54,518 bases of DNA from the NCBI GenBank assembly GCA_028343855.1, contig JAOLZN010000008.1, positions 1-54,518 of the forward strand, in the 5' to 3' direction. The DNA is from Candidatus Nitrosopumilus sp. GTDB taxonomy: Archaea; Thermoproteota; Nitrososphaeria; Nitrososphaerales; Nitrosopumilaceae. Each line of letters opens with the position of its first letter. The stretch's first letter is position 1. The notes under the pieces were generated by a model. The model saw only the letters and a list, made by a program, of their open reading frames with translations. It ran no database searches and had not been told where the DNA came from. Shown in pieces: positions 42,455 through 51,285 of the stretch. Position numbers and translations under genes: made by a program.

Positions 42455-43072
42455 TTAATTTTTTAAGGTATTTGTTAGATTAACAAAATATTTGTGAAGT
42501 GAAATATCCGTAGTTAATTCTGGATGAAAAGCAACTCCAATAATATTATTTTTTCTAACAGCAACAATTTTTTCATTAAACTTTGATAAAACTTCCACAT
42601 CAGAACCAACATCAGAAATTGATGGGGCTCTAATGAAAACGCCATTAAAAGATGGAATTCCAATAGAGTTTAAAGAAATGTCAGATTCAAAAGATTCTCG
42701 TTGACGTCCAAAAGAATTTCTTTCTAATTTAATATCTAAAATATCTAAAAGAGGTTGATCAATTTTTCCTACTACTTTATCTTGTGCTGTTTTAGATAAC
42801 ATAATCATTCCTGCACAAATTCCCAAGACAGGCATGCCTTGTTCAATTTTTTCTTTTAAAACATTCAATGAACCATTAGTCACAGATAGTTGTCCAATAG
42901 TAGTACTTTCACCACCTGGAATAACAAGACCATCAACTTTGGAAATTTCATCTGGGGTTTTAACACTAGTAACAGTTCCATCAATGTCTAATGCATCAAT
43001 TGCAGATTTTACAGACAAAACGTTTTCAAGGACGTCACCTTGTATTGCTAAAACTCCAATAGTAAGACTCAT
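42455..43072 (-). CDS. pdxT: pyridoxal 5'-phosphate synthase glutaminase subunit
   Basis: 205 residues. Class I glutaminase that feeds ammonia to Pdx[15 protein letters not shown] at the N-terminus, [13 protein letters not shown] (oxyanion region), nucleophile Cys in [25 protein letters not shown], and the catalytic His-Glu in [14 protein letters not shown] at 43070-43072 overlaps the pdxS stop by four bases, so PdxS and PdxT are made from one message and assemble as a 24-subunit complex. Confidence 0.96.
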   Translation of the reverse strand: MSLTIGVLAIQGDVLENVLSVKSAIDALDIDGTVTSVKTPDEISKVDGLVIPGGESTTIGQLSVTNGSLNVLKEKIEQGMPVLGICAGMIMLSKTAQDKVVGKIDQPLLDILDIKLERNSFGRQRESFESDISLNSIGIPSFNGVFIRAPSISDVGSDVEVLSKFNEKIVAVRKNNIIGVAFHPELTTDISLHKYFVNLTNTLKN

Positions 43073-44037
43073 GCTGAACCTCCACGGTCTTGCATACGTA
43101 ACTCTAATGTTTTAACATCTAAACCATGAATAGATTGTCTTTCATCAATCATTTTTTGTGCTTCCTTTACTTTATCAGATTCATTCCAAAAAGTAGTAGC
43201 TAAAACAATTGAATTAGCTCTTTCTTGTGCATCATCTGCACTAAAAATTCCAGAACCAACAAAGATACCATCACAACCAAGTGACATTAAATATGCTGCA
43301 TCTGCGGGTGTTGCAATTCCACCAGCTGCAAAATTTACTACAGGTAATCTTCCAAGTTTTGCAGTTTGTTCCACAATGTCGTATGATACTTTGAATTCTC
43401 TTGCCATACGTACTAAATCTTGATTATCACCAGAATCATAAATTGATTTGATTGTCCTTAATTCATCATTAACTTTTTTGATATGTGTAATAGCTTCTGC
43501 AACGTTTCCAGTTCCAGGTTCACCTTTTGTTCTTATCATAGATGCACCTTCTTCAATTCTTCTTAAAGCTTCAGCCAAAGATCTAGCACCATTTACAACA
43601 GGTGTTGTAAGATCCCATTTCCAAATATGACGTAATTCATCAGCAGGAGTTAAAACTTCAGATTCATCTATCATGTCAACATCAGTTTCTTGTAAAACTA
43701 ATGCTTCACTTACATGTCCAATTCTACATTTAGCCATAACAGGAATAGTAACAGAGTCCATAATTTCTTCAATAATTTTTATACTTGCAGTTCTTGCAAC
43801 TCCACCTGCTTTTCTTACTTCAGATGGAAGTTTATCTAAAACCATTACAGAAACAGCACCAGCTTCTTGAGCAATTAATGCTTGTTCAACATTTGTTACA
43901 TCCATTACAACACCATTTTTTTGCATATGAGCAAATCCACGCTTTAATGTACTAGAACCACGGATTGTATCTAAAGAGTCTAATTTTTCAGAAATGATTC
44001 CTTTAGCATTAACTCGTTCACCAGATAGAGGTAACAT
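43069..44037 (-). CDS. pdxS: pyridoxal 5'-phosphate synthase synthase subunit
   Basis: 322 residues. TIM barrel that makes PLP from ribose 5-phosphate, glyceraldehyde 3-phosphate and ammonia. [19 protein letters not shown] near the start (Asp and the first catalytic Lys region nearby), [22 protein letters not shown] (Lys), [25 protein letters not shown] (phosphate loop), [13 protein letters not shown] and [13 protein letters not shown]-terminal part has about 25 extra residues compared with bacterial PdxS. First gene of the pdxST operon. Confidence 0.97.
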   Translation of the reverse strand: MLPLSGERVNAKGIISEKLDSLDTIRGSSTLKRGFAHMQKNGVVMDVTNVEQALIAQEAGAVSVMVLDKLPSEVRKAGGVARTASIKIIEEIMDSVTIPVMAKCRIGHVSEALVLQETDVDMIDESEVLTPADELRHIWKWDLTTPVVNGARSLAEALRRIEEGASMIRTKGEPGTGNVAEAITHIKKVNDELRTIKSIYDSGDNQDLVRMAREFKVSYDIVEQTAKLGRLPVVNFAAGGIATPADAAYLMSLGCDGIFVGSGIFSADDAQERANSIVLATTFWNESDKVKEAQKMIDERQSIHGLDVKTLELRMQDRGGSA

Positions 44038-44067
44038 ACTCTAATTTTTCCCCAAGCCTATTTGTAC

Positions 44068-44601
44068 CTATTCACTAATTTCAGACATTATTTTGTCTAA
44101 CTCAGATTCAACCATGGTAATTATGGGTGGAATAAAATCAGAGGTTGCAGAAGATTCAGGCCAATGAATTTGATTAACTCGTCCATTCAAAGTGATTTTA
44201 ACAGAAGATTTTTGATAATCTGTTACATCTTCTAAAACTGAAAAAGTGTCAGGTTTTATTGAAATAAAACCTGTTTCTTTAATGAGAGCTTTAATTTTTT
44301 CTAATTGTTTTTGATTTATTTTTGATTTAGTATCAGGTTGAGGATAGCCTTTTTCAGTTATAGTATATTTTGTATCGCCATTATTTTTTATCAAAAGAAT
44401 TTCAGTTTTTTGAGAACCAGTTCTTTCAGCAATTCCATTAGAGATTTTTTTTAATTGATGTTTTGTATATTCGATTTCAATTTTATCAAATGAGTTTGAA
44501 GCAGATACAGGAATTTCATTTTTTGTTACTAATGGAAGTGCTAGCAATATTGCAGCAATAACTGGAATTGCTCCAAATACAAACAAAATTGGTTTAACCA
44601 T
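44068..44601 (-). CDS. membrane-anchored protein of unknown function
   Basis: 177 residues. Residues 4-24 (ILFVFGAIPVIAAILLALPL) form a signal anchor, and the remaining 150 residues lie outside the cell. The outer part has two beta-hairpin-like segments (TEILLIKNNGDTKYTIT and SSVKITLNGRVNQIHW) and acidic helices. No cysteine, so no disulphide. No family recognised. Stop is 30 bases from pdxS start, same strand, so possibly cotranscribed. Confidence 0.68.
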   Translation of the reverse strand: MVKPILFVFGAIPVIAAILLALPLVTKNEIPVSASNSFDKIEIEYTKHQLKKISNGIAERTGSQKTEILLIKNNGDTKYTITEKGYPQPDTKSKINQKQLEKIKALIKETGFISIKPDTFSVLEDVTDYQKSSVKITLNGRVNQIHWPESSATSDFIPPIITMVESELDKIMSEISE

Positions 44602-44689
44602 ATTACGCTACAATGGAAGAATAGTGATTATTGCAAATAAATCTTGGTTAAAATAAGTTAAAATTCAAGCAAATTGTTCCGATTCTTGT

Positions 44690-44763
44690 GGGTTCGTAGC
44701 CTAGCCTGGTAGGGCGATGGTCTCCAAAACCATCGATCGTCGGTTCAAATCCGATCGGGCCCA
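44690..44763 (+). tRNA. tRNA-Trp (anticodon CCA)
   Basis: Acceptor GGGTTCG (44690-44696) pairs with CGGGCCC (44756-44762) with T-G wobbles; D-arm GCCT/GGGC with one wobble; anticodon stem ATGGT/ACCAT around loop CTCCAAA, anticodon CCA; T-arm GTCGG-TTCAAAT-CCGAT. Discriminator A at 44763. No intron, although archaeal tRNA-Trp often has one. CCA is not encoded. Charged by TrpS, encoded at 52716. Confidence 0.95.
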
Positions 44764-44770
44764 TTTTTTT
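44764..44770 (+). terminator. T-run terminator of tRNA-Trp
   Basis: Seven T residues start directly after the tRNA discriminator base, as expected for archaeal termination. The last two also form part of the aconitase stop codon (TTA on this strand at 44769-44771). Confidence 0.6.
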
Positions 44771-47036
44771 ATTTTTTATTTCTTAGAACATTTAATGCTG
44801 AACCATGTTTGAACCATTGAATTTGAGATTCATTGTATGAGTGATTTAATTGAATTTCTTCTTTGTTTCCATCATTATGAGTAATGACACAAGTAACTTG
44901 TTTTTGAGGTTCTAAATTATCTAGATTAATTAAACTAATTTTATCATCTTCAAGAATTTTTTCATAATCATTTGGCTCATTGAAAGTTAATGCCAAAACA
45001 CCTTGTTTTTTCAAATTTGTTTCATGAATTCTTGCTAAACTTTTTGTAATTACTGCAACACATCCCAAATATCTAGGGGTCATAGCTGCATGTTCTCTAC
45101 TGCTACCTTCACCATAATTATTATCTCCAATAATTATCCAATTGATTCCTTGTTGTTTGTATTGTCTTGCAATTTTTGAAAAAGGTTCAATTTCGTTATT
45201 TAAAATATTTTTACCATTTCCAACTTTATCATTAAATGCATTAACAGCACCCAGTAACATATTATCACTAAGGTTATCCAAATGCCCTCGAAGTGACAAC
45301 CATGCACCAGCAGGAGAAATATGATCAGTAGTACATTTTCCTTTAGCCTTAACCATTATTGGAAGTTCAACAAAGTCATCACCATTCCATTTTGTAAAAG
45401 GTTCCAAACGTTGAAGACGCTTACTATTAGAATCAATTACAACTTCTGTATCAGACGAATCAGAAGGTGGGGCAACAAAAATTCCGTCAGGTATCTTAAA
45501 TCCATCTTCAGGAACTTCTGGTGCAATTGATGGCGGTTGCAATTTAAACTTGGTTCCATCTGCGGCAATAAGATCATCTTTTAGAGGATTAAAAGATAAT
45601 TTTCCACCCAATGCTAATGCAATAATCATTTCAGGACTTCCAATAAAATTCAGAGTTGTTCTTTGACCATCATTTCGTCCTGGAAAATTTCTGTTAAATG
45701 TAGTTACAATAGAATTCTTCTCATTCTTTTCTAATTCTGGTCTATTCCATTGTCCTATGCATGGACCACATGCATTTGCTAAAACAGTTGCGCCAATTTC
45801 TTTAAGAGAATCCATTTGTCCATCCCTCTCTATTGTACCTCTAATTTGTTCAGAACCAGGAGTTACAAGTAATGGAATCTTTGATTTAATTCCTTTAGAT
45901 TTAGCTTGCTCAGCTAAACTAGCTGCTCTAGACATGTCTTCATAAGAAGAATTTGTGCAACTACCAATTAATGCAACAGAAATTGGATCCACATAATCAT
46001 TAGATGTTACATCATCAGCAAGTTCAGAAATGGATCTTGCAAGATCAGGTGTATGAGGTCCAACAATGTGAGGTTCTAAAGTGGACAAATTAATTTCAAT
46101 TATTTTATCAAAGAATTTTTCAGGATTAGATTCAATTTCAGGATCTGCAACTAGTAATTCTTTATTTTGATTAGCAAGTTCTGCAATTTCTTTTCTGTTA
46201 GTATACTTAAGATAAGTTTCCATTCTCTCATCATAAGGAAATATAGAACAAGTTGCACCAATTTCAGCACCCATATTTGTAATAGTAGCTTTTCCAGTGC
46301 AACTAATGGATTTAGTACCAGGACCAAAATATTCTACAATTGCATTGGTTCCACCAGAAACGGTTAGTTCTTCAGCAACTTTTAAAATAATATCTTTAGG
46401 TGCAGTCCAACCGTCTAATTTTCCAGTTAATTTTACACCGACTCGTTTTGGATAAAGTAATTCCCAAGGCATTCCAGCCATAGTTTCTGCAGCATCTAAA
46501 CCTCCAACACCAATTGCAATCATTCCAAGACCACCTGCATTTGGAGTATGTGAATCAGTTCCAATCATCAATCCACCAGGAAATGCATAATTTTCAAGAA
46601 CTACTTGATGTATAATTCCGGCGCCTGGTTTCCAAAATCCACATCCATATTTTGCACATGCAGATTGTAAAAATTTGAAAACTTCACTATTTTCATCTAA
46701 AGAAACTTTCATGTCAACATCACCTTGTACTTCAGCACGAATCAGATGATCACAATGAACAGTAGTTGGTAATGATGTTTGTTTTAATTCTGCTTGCATA
46801 AATTGAAGCATAACCATTTGTCCAGTAACATCTTGTAATGCAACTCGGTCAGGTTTAAGAAAAACATAATCCTTTCCACCAGAAGGATTTGTTTGATTTA
46901 TTTCATTAAAATGACCAGATAGAATTTTTTCAGTAAGTGTTAATGGTCTACCAACAACATCTCTGAACTTTACGATGTTTTCTTTTAATTTTAGATAAAC
47001 ATTAGAAACAAGTTCGGGTGAAGTATTAATTTGCAT
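44769..47036 (-). CDS. acn: aconitate hydratase
   Basis: 755 residues, close in length and order to mitochondrial-type aconitase. Isomerises citrate to isocitrate. 4Fe-4S ligands are in VALIGSCTNSSYEDM (first Cys) and NACGPCIGQW (second and third). Other active-site stretches: HCDHLIRAEVQGD, GTDSHTPNAGGLGMIAIGVGG, NRNFPGRND, and C-terminal domain 4 GDNNYGEGSSREHAA. ATG at 47034-47036. Central to the TCA or dicarboxylate pathways. A 152-base divergent gap leads to the gene at 47190. Confidence 0.96.
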   Translation of the reverse strand: MQINTSPELVSNVYLKLKENIVKFRDVVGRPLTLTEKILSGHFNEINQTNPSGGKDYVFLKPDRVALQDVTGQMVMLQFMQAELKQTSLPTTVHCDHLIRAEVQGDVDMKVSLDENSEVFKFLQSACAKYGCGFWKPGAGIIHQVVLENYAFPGGLMIGTDSHTPNAGGLGMIAIGVGGLDAAETMAGMPWELLYPKRVGVKLTGKLDGWTAPKDIILKVAEELTVSGGTNAIVEYFGPGTKSISCTGKATITNMGAEIGATCSIFPYDERMETYLKYTNRKEIAELANQNKELLVADPEIESNPEKFFDKIIEINLSTLEPHIVGPHTPDLARSISELADDVTSNDYVDPISVALIGSCTNSSYEDMSRAASLAEQAKSKGIKSKIPLLVTPGSEQIRGTIERDGQMDSLKEIGATVLANACGPCIGQWNRPELEKNEKNSIVTTFNRNFPGRNDGQRTTLNFIGSPEMIIALALGGKLSFNPLKDDLIAADGTKFKLQPPSIAPEVPEDGFKIPDGIFVAPPSDSSDTEVVIDSNSKRLQRLEPFTKWNGDDFVELPIMVKAKGKCTTDHISPAGAWLSLRGHLDNLSDNMLLGAVNAFNDKVGNGKNILNNEIEPFSKIARQYKQQGINWIIIGDNNYGEGSSREHAAMTPRYLGCVAVITKSLARIHETNLKKQGVLALTFNEPNDYEKILEDDKISLINLDNLEPQKQVTCVITHNDGNKEEIQLNHSYNESQIQWFKHGSALNVLRNKK

Positions 47037-47189
47037 AAATTGATAAAATTCTTCCCAAATTTAATATTTACAATTTGAAACTTGAAAAAATATCAGACTA
47101 GGCATATGAATTCTCAACAATTATAAGCCAAACCCAGCTTTTTAATGCGTTGTCAATAAATTCAAAATTTTCTAAATATGGAGTAGAAT

Positions 47190-47822
47190 TTGGTCAATAA
47201 AGGATTTCCAAAATTTGGAATGTCACAAGCAGGATCGTTTGTTGCAGCATTAAAAAATTATAATTTGCCAGATTTCATACTAGTCTTAATTGCTAAAGAA
47301 TGTAAATCAGATTTACTTGAAAGGGGTAGAATTGATGATAGATTACAAAGTATGAATGATGATGCTTTACATTTACTGCACAAAGTTTTTGTAGATTGTG
47401 AAGAAGATGATGCAGGGAAATTTGCACAGTACAGATTTTTTGCATATGTATCTAGTATGTATCACAAATGTGAAGTATTAGTAAATGAAACCATACCAGG
47501 TGCAACAGGTAAAAATCATAAAATTCTAGTTGCAGTAAAAAATAATGGAATGTATATTTCAGTAGCACATAACAAAGCTAAAGGTAATCCAGTTAACAAA
47601 AAAGAAACAGATAGATTTTATCAAATGGTAGATGATATTAAAAAAGGAGACCACGGAACAATGCTAACAGATGCTGTTTATGGTTCATCAGTAGGTTTTA
47701 GAGCAGATGCATTAGTAGCACTTAAAGAATTAAGTGAGTCTAGAGATAATGATCCAGAAAATAAACTAGATTTCAAAACTGCTAATTTTGAAAATAATAT
47801 TTATTCAGTTACAAAATGTTAA
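47190..47822 (+). CDS. conserved protein of unknown function
   Basis: 210 residues from TTG 47190. Soluble. Starts MVNKGFPKFGMSQAGSF and has a helical first half with two Cys (about 38 and 70), then a beta segment KNHKILVAVKNNGMYISVAHNKAKGNP, seen as ILVAVKNNGMYISVAHNKA, and an acidic tail. No catalytic signature can be assigned. Possibly a DNA- or nucleotide-binding helical protein, but nothing proves it. Divergent from aconitase. Confidence 0.68.
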   Translation: MVNKGFPKFGMSQAGSFVAALKNYNLPDFILVLIAKECKSDLLERGRIDDRLQSMNDDALHLLHKVFVDCEEDDAGKFAQYRFFAYVSSMYHKCEVLVNETIPGATGKNHKILVAVKNNGMYISVAHNKAKGNPVNKKETDRFYQMVDDIKKGDHGTMLTDAVYGSSVGFRADALVALKELSESRDNDPENKLDFKTANFENNIYSVTKC

Positions 47823-47833
47823 AATTTTAAAAA

Positions 47834-48400
47834 TTAATTTTTTAAATTACTAATATCCATTGTTAAGAACATAGGTTTATCCTCAGTGATCTGAAAATCT
47901 TCCCCGTATTGTTGAAATTCTAATTGTTCATAGAAATGCTTTGTCCAAACATCATGAACATCATGAATGTATTTTTTATGCCCTTTAATTCTCAACATCT
48001 CATGAACAATTTCGTGTGAAACAGTTGTACAATTTTTTTCTGCTAAAAATAAAACATCATCAGATTCTTTTGGAGCTTGCCAAAATACCATTCCAAAATT
48101 TTCGGAGTGATATCCTTCACATGTACAATCAGTCCAAAGAGGTTTAAAATGAGTCAAGTAGAAATGATATGTGTCATTGCCACGTTGTTCATGATCACGA
48201 ACAAGGGTATGAGTATCAAGTTTTTGAAAAATACTTCTAGGTTTTGTAATTAATTCATCACATTTAACATCATATTCTATTCCATAATTTTCTTTAATCC
48301 ATTTTTTGTAAAATTGTGCCATTTTTTTAATATATTCAAACTCAAACTTTCGTTTTTCAAGATCTTCTTCTTTTACAACAAAAATAAAATGAAGAATCAT
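47834..48400 (-). CDS. zincin-like protein with HExxH motif
   Basis: 188 residues from ATG 48398-48400. CTTVSHEIVHEMLRIKGH holds an HExxH motif (His, Glu, His in HEIVH) typical of zinc metallopeptidases, followed by possible third ligands in HKKYIHDVHDVW. Other features: WTDCTCEGYHSENFGMVFWQ, with CTC and HSE. The first 20 residues are polar-charged with no signal peptide, so it is cytosolic. No named family; peptidase activity is inferred from the motif alone. Confidence 0.65.
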   Translation of the reverse strand: MILHFIFVVKEEDLEKRKFEFEYIKKMAQFYKKWIKENYGIEYDVKCDELITKPRSIFQKLDTHTLVRDHEQRGNDTYHFYLTHFKPLWTDCTCEGYHSENFGMVFWQAPKESDDVLFLAEKNCTTVSHEIVHEMLRIKGHKKYIHDVHDVWTKHFYEQLEFQQYGEDFQITEDKPMFLTMDISNLKN

Positions 48401-48418
48401 AATTAAAAAAAAAGGTGT

Positions 48419-48658
48419 TTATGTTTGGCCTTCAATACCCATAAGGGTAAGAGTAGAACGAATCTTTTCAATTTTTCTGATTTTCCAGGTAATTGTTTCT
48501 CGTAGTTTCTCAACGGTATCAGATTCAATCTTGGCCAAAATATCGTATGCACCAAAAGTTCCATGAACTTCTTTTACACCTTCTAAGCCCTTTAGTTGCC
48601 CAATAATAGCTTCTTCAGAACCTAGTTCACAGTTTATTAAAACATAAGCTGTTGCCAT
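48419..48658 (-). CDS. stand-alone Lrp/AsnC ligand-binding (RAM) domain protein
   Basis: 79 residues, ATG 48656-48658. MATAYVLINCELGSEEAIIGQL then LEGVKEVHGTFGAYDILAKIES and a helix with TITWKIRKIEKIRSTLTLMGIE. This is the C-terminal effector-binding fold of Lrp-family regulators (beta-alpha-beta-beta-alpha-beta) without the DNA-binding part. Such single domains bind amino acids and can join full-length Lrp proteins. EVE-domain gene follows upstream on the same strand, 42 bases away. Confidence 0.86.
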   Translation of the reverse strand: MATAYVLINCELGSEEAIIGQLKGLEGVKEVHGTFGAYDILAKIESDTVEKLRETITWKIRKIEKIRSTLTLMGIEGQT

Positions 48659-48700
48659 GAAGTAATTAGATAATTCTACTATATCAATAAAGCGATTAAA

Positions 48701-49120
48701 CTAGCCTTGTGAAATTTTTAAGATTTCATCCCAAATAGATTTTGGTACAGGCATTACAGATAATCTTGAAATTCTAACAAGTTCCCAATCTTTGAATTTT
48801 TTATTATTTTTTATTTCAGTTAATGTTACTGGTCGTTTTAGAGTTTTTTTATATTTTACATCAACAACAATAAAACGTTCAACATCCTCTTTTGGATTGG
48901 GGTAGGGTTTTGAAGTAACTTGCATTATTCCTACTGCTTGTCTTTCATCACCTGTATGATAAAATAAAATTAGATCACCAGATTTCATTTCTCTCATATG
49001 TTTTAATGCCAAATTATTATGAACACCATCCCAAACAGTTGTTTTGTCTTTTTTCAATTGTTCAAAATTATATCCTCTAGGTCCACTTGGTTCCTGCTTT
49101 GCTAACCAATAGTTTACCAT
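48701..49120 (-). CDS. EVE-domain protein
   Basis: 139 residues from ATG 49118-49120 (MVNYWLAKQEPSGP); an upstream start at 49201 would run into the structured-RNA region. WLAKQEPSGPRGYNFEQLK is typical of EVE (PUA-like) domains, followed by VWDGVHNNLALKHMREM, the sandwich core GDLILFYHTGDERQAVGI, and DVKYKKTLKRPVTLTEIK. EVE domains bind modified bases in nucleic acids and occur in defence and RNA-modification contexts. Partner gene downstream is the Lrp-like RAM domain. Confidence 0.9.
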   Translation of the reverse strand: MVNYWLAKQEPSGPRGYNFEQLKKDKTTVWDGVHNNLALKHMREMKSGDLILFYHTGDERQAVGIMQVTSKPYPNPKEDVERFIVVDVKYKKTLKRPVTLTEIKNNKKFKDWELVRISRLSVMPVPKSIWDEILKISQG

Positions 49121-49174
49121 TACAATATTGGCTTTATGACTAACGTTTAATGGTTCTTGAATTGATTTAGTGTT

Positions 49175-49337
49175 CCCCGGTTCTGACTCGCAAAATTTCA
49201 TTGGACATAGCCATACGCCTCATTACGTTCTGAAACCGGGGTTGCCCATAATGTAGCACACCTGGGTGAATTAGAAATCATTGGTATCTTTACGATCAGC
49301 GTCATCCTAATCCGTCTGTGTGCCTGCTCTTGGGCGA
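49175..49337. ncRNA. GC-rich structured RNA candidate of unknown family
   Basis: Noncoding block between the EVE gene and the gene at 49411. Domain 1: CCCCGGTT (49175-49182) pairs with AACCGGGG (49234-49241), 8 bp. Domain 2 follows at once: TTGCCCA (49242-49248) with TGGGCGA (49331-49337), then GCACAC (49256-49261) with GTGTGC (49318-49323), then ATTAG (49270-49274) with CTAAT (49307-49311). Hand count gives about 47 percent GC for 49201-49340, against 15 percent for 49341-49400. Promoter-like sequences exist for both strands (TTTAAT near 49146 on plus; TTTATC near 49353 on minus), so strand is open. I could not match it to RNase P, SRP, 5S or tRNA. Confidence 0.65.
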
Positions 49338-49410
49338 TTAATTATCAGATAAACCTACTAAAAACTATTAGAAATTTATTAAAAAAGAAATAAAATTTTG
49401 TGAAGGATAT

Positions 49411-49671
49411 TTGGAAATTAGAAATCAAAAAAAATTTTTAGTTGGATTAATAATTATGATTTTAGGGGCATTTATCATAGTATTTGATTATCCTCAAATT
49501 GAGTATTTCAATTATTTAGAAAATAACACTAGTCAAATATTTGAAACCGATAAAAAAGAAATTTATCAAAAAATTCTTGTTGAACTTTCAATAGGAGTAA
49601 TATTATTTGGGTTAGGAATTATGTTGATTTTGATTTCAATATTAAAGAGATTTGAGAATGGATTCAGATAA
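49411..49671 (+). CDS. small membrane protein with two helices
   Basis: 86 residues from TTG 49411. Membrane segments at about residues 8-25 (FLVGLIIMILGAFIIVFD) and 58-77 (IGVILFGLGIMLILISIL) with a polar acidic stretch between (EYFNYLENNTSQIFETDKKEI). Probably both ends inside. No family recognised. Its last 30 bases overlap the 3' end of the convergent pheT. Confidence 0.6.
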   Translation: MEIRNQKKFLVGLIIMILGAFIIVFDYPQIEYFNYLENNTSQIFETDKKEIYQKILVELSIGVILFGLGIMLILISILKRFENGFR

Positions 49672-51285
49672 AGATATTTCAAATCCAACCACAGGTACAC
49701 GAATTTTATAATTTTCAATAATTTTAGAATTAATTTCTCCAATAATTCCAATTACATTTCCATTGAAAATAATATTAGCGCAATGACCATCTTCAAAACT
49801 AGAATTAACTGTAGTCTTGGTTTGAATTTGAATTCCAAATCCAATTTTCAATGCAGTTTGTAAAACAGATTTAATTTCAGTAAAATTTGCATCTTTATGG
49901 GCACTAATAACAGCAAGATTAATTTTTTCAGATATTGGATCATGAAGATTAAAGACACTACCAGTTTCAAACATTTTTTGAGGATAGGATTCATGAATAT
50001 TTCTTGAAAGATTCTCAATCAATCCAGGAAGTACAGAATCACGTAAAATAGTGTGCTCTTGACTTTTTGAATCAAGCACAGAAATAATTTTTTTAGAATC
50101 TCTATTTGTCATGTCATACAAAACACGTTTACTACTTAAACTGGAATTTAATGCCTCAAGAAATCCCAAACCAATCATTGTTTGATTTAGAGATTTTAAT
50201 TGAAGTGATATTGGATTAGTATGACCAATAGTTTGAGAAGGAGACATTGTTGGCTCAAAATTTTGAATGCCATAACCTAAAGCAACTTCTTCAACTAAAT
50301 CCATTGGACCAAAAATATCAAATCTGTATGCAGGTATTGTACAGACAATATTTTTCCCTTTAGATATTGCATTTAATCTAGATTTTTTTAACGAAGCAAT
50401 AATTTTTGAAGTATTGAGGTTTAACCCAAGAGTTTGATTAATCAAAGAAGGATTAACTCTCATTGTTTTTTCCTGAAGTTTAGGTGAAGAATTCTTTGCT
50501 CCAGAAATTTGTATATTTTCTAATGTGAATCCTGCACTTTGCAAAATAGTTGCTACAACTGAAAGCATATCTTCGGCATCATCTTTATTGATTCCAGTAA
50601 CTTCTACAAAGAGATTTTTTGTTTTAGTGGTTACAGTAGTTACAGCAGCATTAATGATAGGAGGAAATGAAACTGTTTTTTGGTTTACGTCAAAAATTAT
50701 TGGCATTTGAGAAGATTGTCCTAAGAGGTGACCATAATCTTTACCTGTTTCAGTATCATTAATTATTTCAGAAATTGAAAGTTCTTTTTCAGAATTCAAT
50801 GGAATAAATTTATGATTTTTACTAGTGGTGGTGTAAATCAAAGGAAATGAAATTTCATCTAAATCATGTATTCCAATAGAAGATTTTTTTCGTTTTCTGC
50901 CAATACCAAAGTGAAGATCCTCTTGCATAGTCATTAATTGTTTAATTGTTTTATCATCAATTTTGCCATTTTTAGCAATAATTCCAGTCACAAATGGACG
51001 AATTTTAGATACAGTTGGTTTTACGGATATGGAATAATTTTTAGATTTTTTAATATTGAGTTTGACTGAACCTGTTTTAATTCCAAGTAAACCCTGTAAA
51101 CCAAGTGCAACTCCATAATCAGTTGAATAATCTGGACGATTTGGACTGTATTCAATTCTAACTAGATCTTTATCTTCAGATTCAATATCTAATCCTAGAA
51201 AAGGTAATGAATCAGAAATTTGTTTTTTAGAAACCTTACCAATTAATTTTTGGAGACGAGAGTATGATAATTCAATTACTGGCAT
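49642..51285 (-). CDS. pheT: phenylalanyl-tRNA synthetase beta subunit
   Basis: 547 residues, archaeal length. The first part has PFLGLDIESEDKDLVRIEYSPNRPDYS and the B3/B4 editing region LIYTTTSKNHKFIP, VAVGLG-like segments; the B5 domain and the class II-like catalytic-fold domain follow (GPMDLVEEVALGYGIQNFEPTMS, quoted here as MDLVEEVALGYGI). It pairs with PheS to make the tetramer. ATG at 51283-51285 lies 10 bases inside pheS, so translation is coupled. Confidence 0.95.
   Translation of the reverse strand: MPVIELSYSRLQKLIGKVSKKQISDSLPFLGLDIESEDKDLVRIEYSPNRPDYSTDYGVALGLQGLLGIKTGSVKLNIKKSKNYSISVKPTVSKIRPFVTGIIAKNGKIDDKTIKQLMTMQEDLHFGIGRKRKKSSIGIHDLDEISFPLIYTTTSKNHKFIPLNSEKELSISEIINDTETGKDYGHLLGQSSQMPIIFDVNQKTVSFPPIINAAVTTVTTKTKNLFVEVTGINKDDAEDMLSVVATILQSAGFTLENIQISGAKNSSPKLQEKTMRVNPSLINQTLGLNLNTSKIIASLKKSRLNAISKGKNIVCTIPAYRFDIFGPMDLVEEVALGYGIQNFEPTMSPSQTIGHTNPISLQLKSLNQTMIGLGFLEALNSSLSSKRVLYDMTNRDSKKIISVLDSKSQEHTILRDSVLPGLIENLSRNIHESYPQKMFETGSVFNLHDPISEKINLAVISAHKDANFTEIKSVLQTALKIGFGIQIQTKTTVNSSFEDGHCANIIFNGNVIGIIGEINSKIIENYKIRVPVVGFEISLSESILKSL

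Noticed and set aside
49170-49345. RNase P RNA, SRP RNA or 5S rRNA as identity of the structured block
   Set aside because: None of the conserved cores (GAGGAAAGTC and ACAGAA for RNase P, the SRP helix-8 pattern, 5S loops) can be found on either strand.
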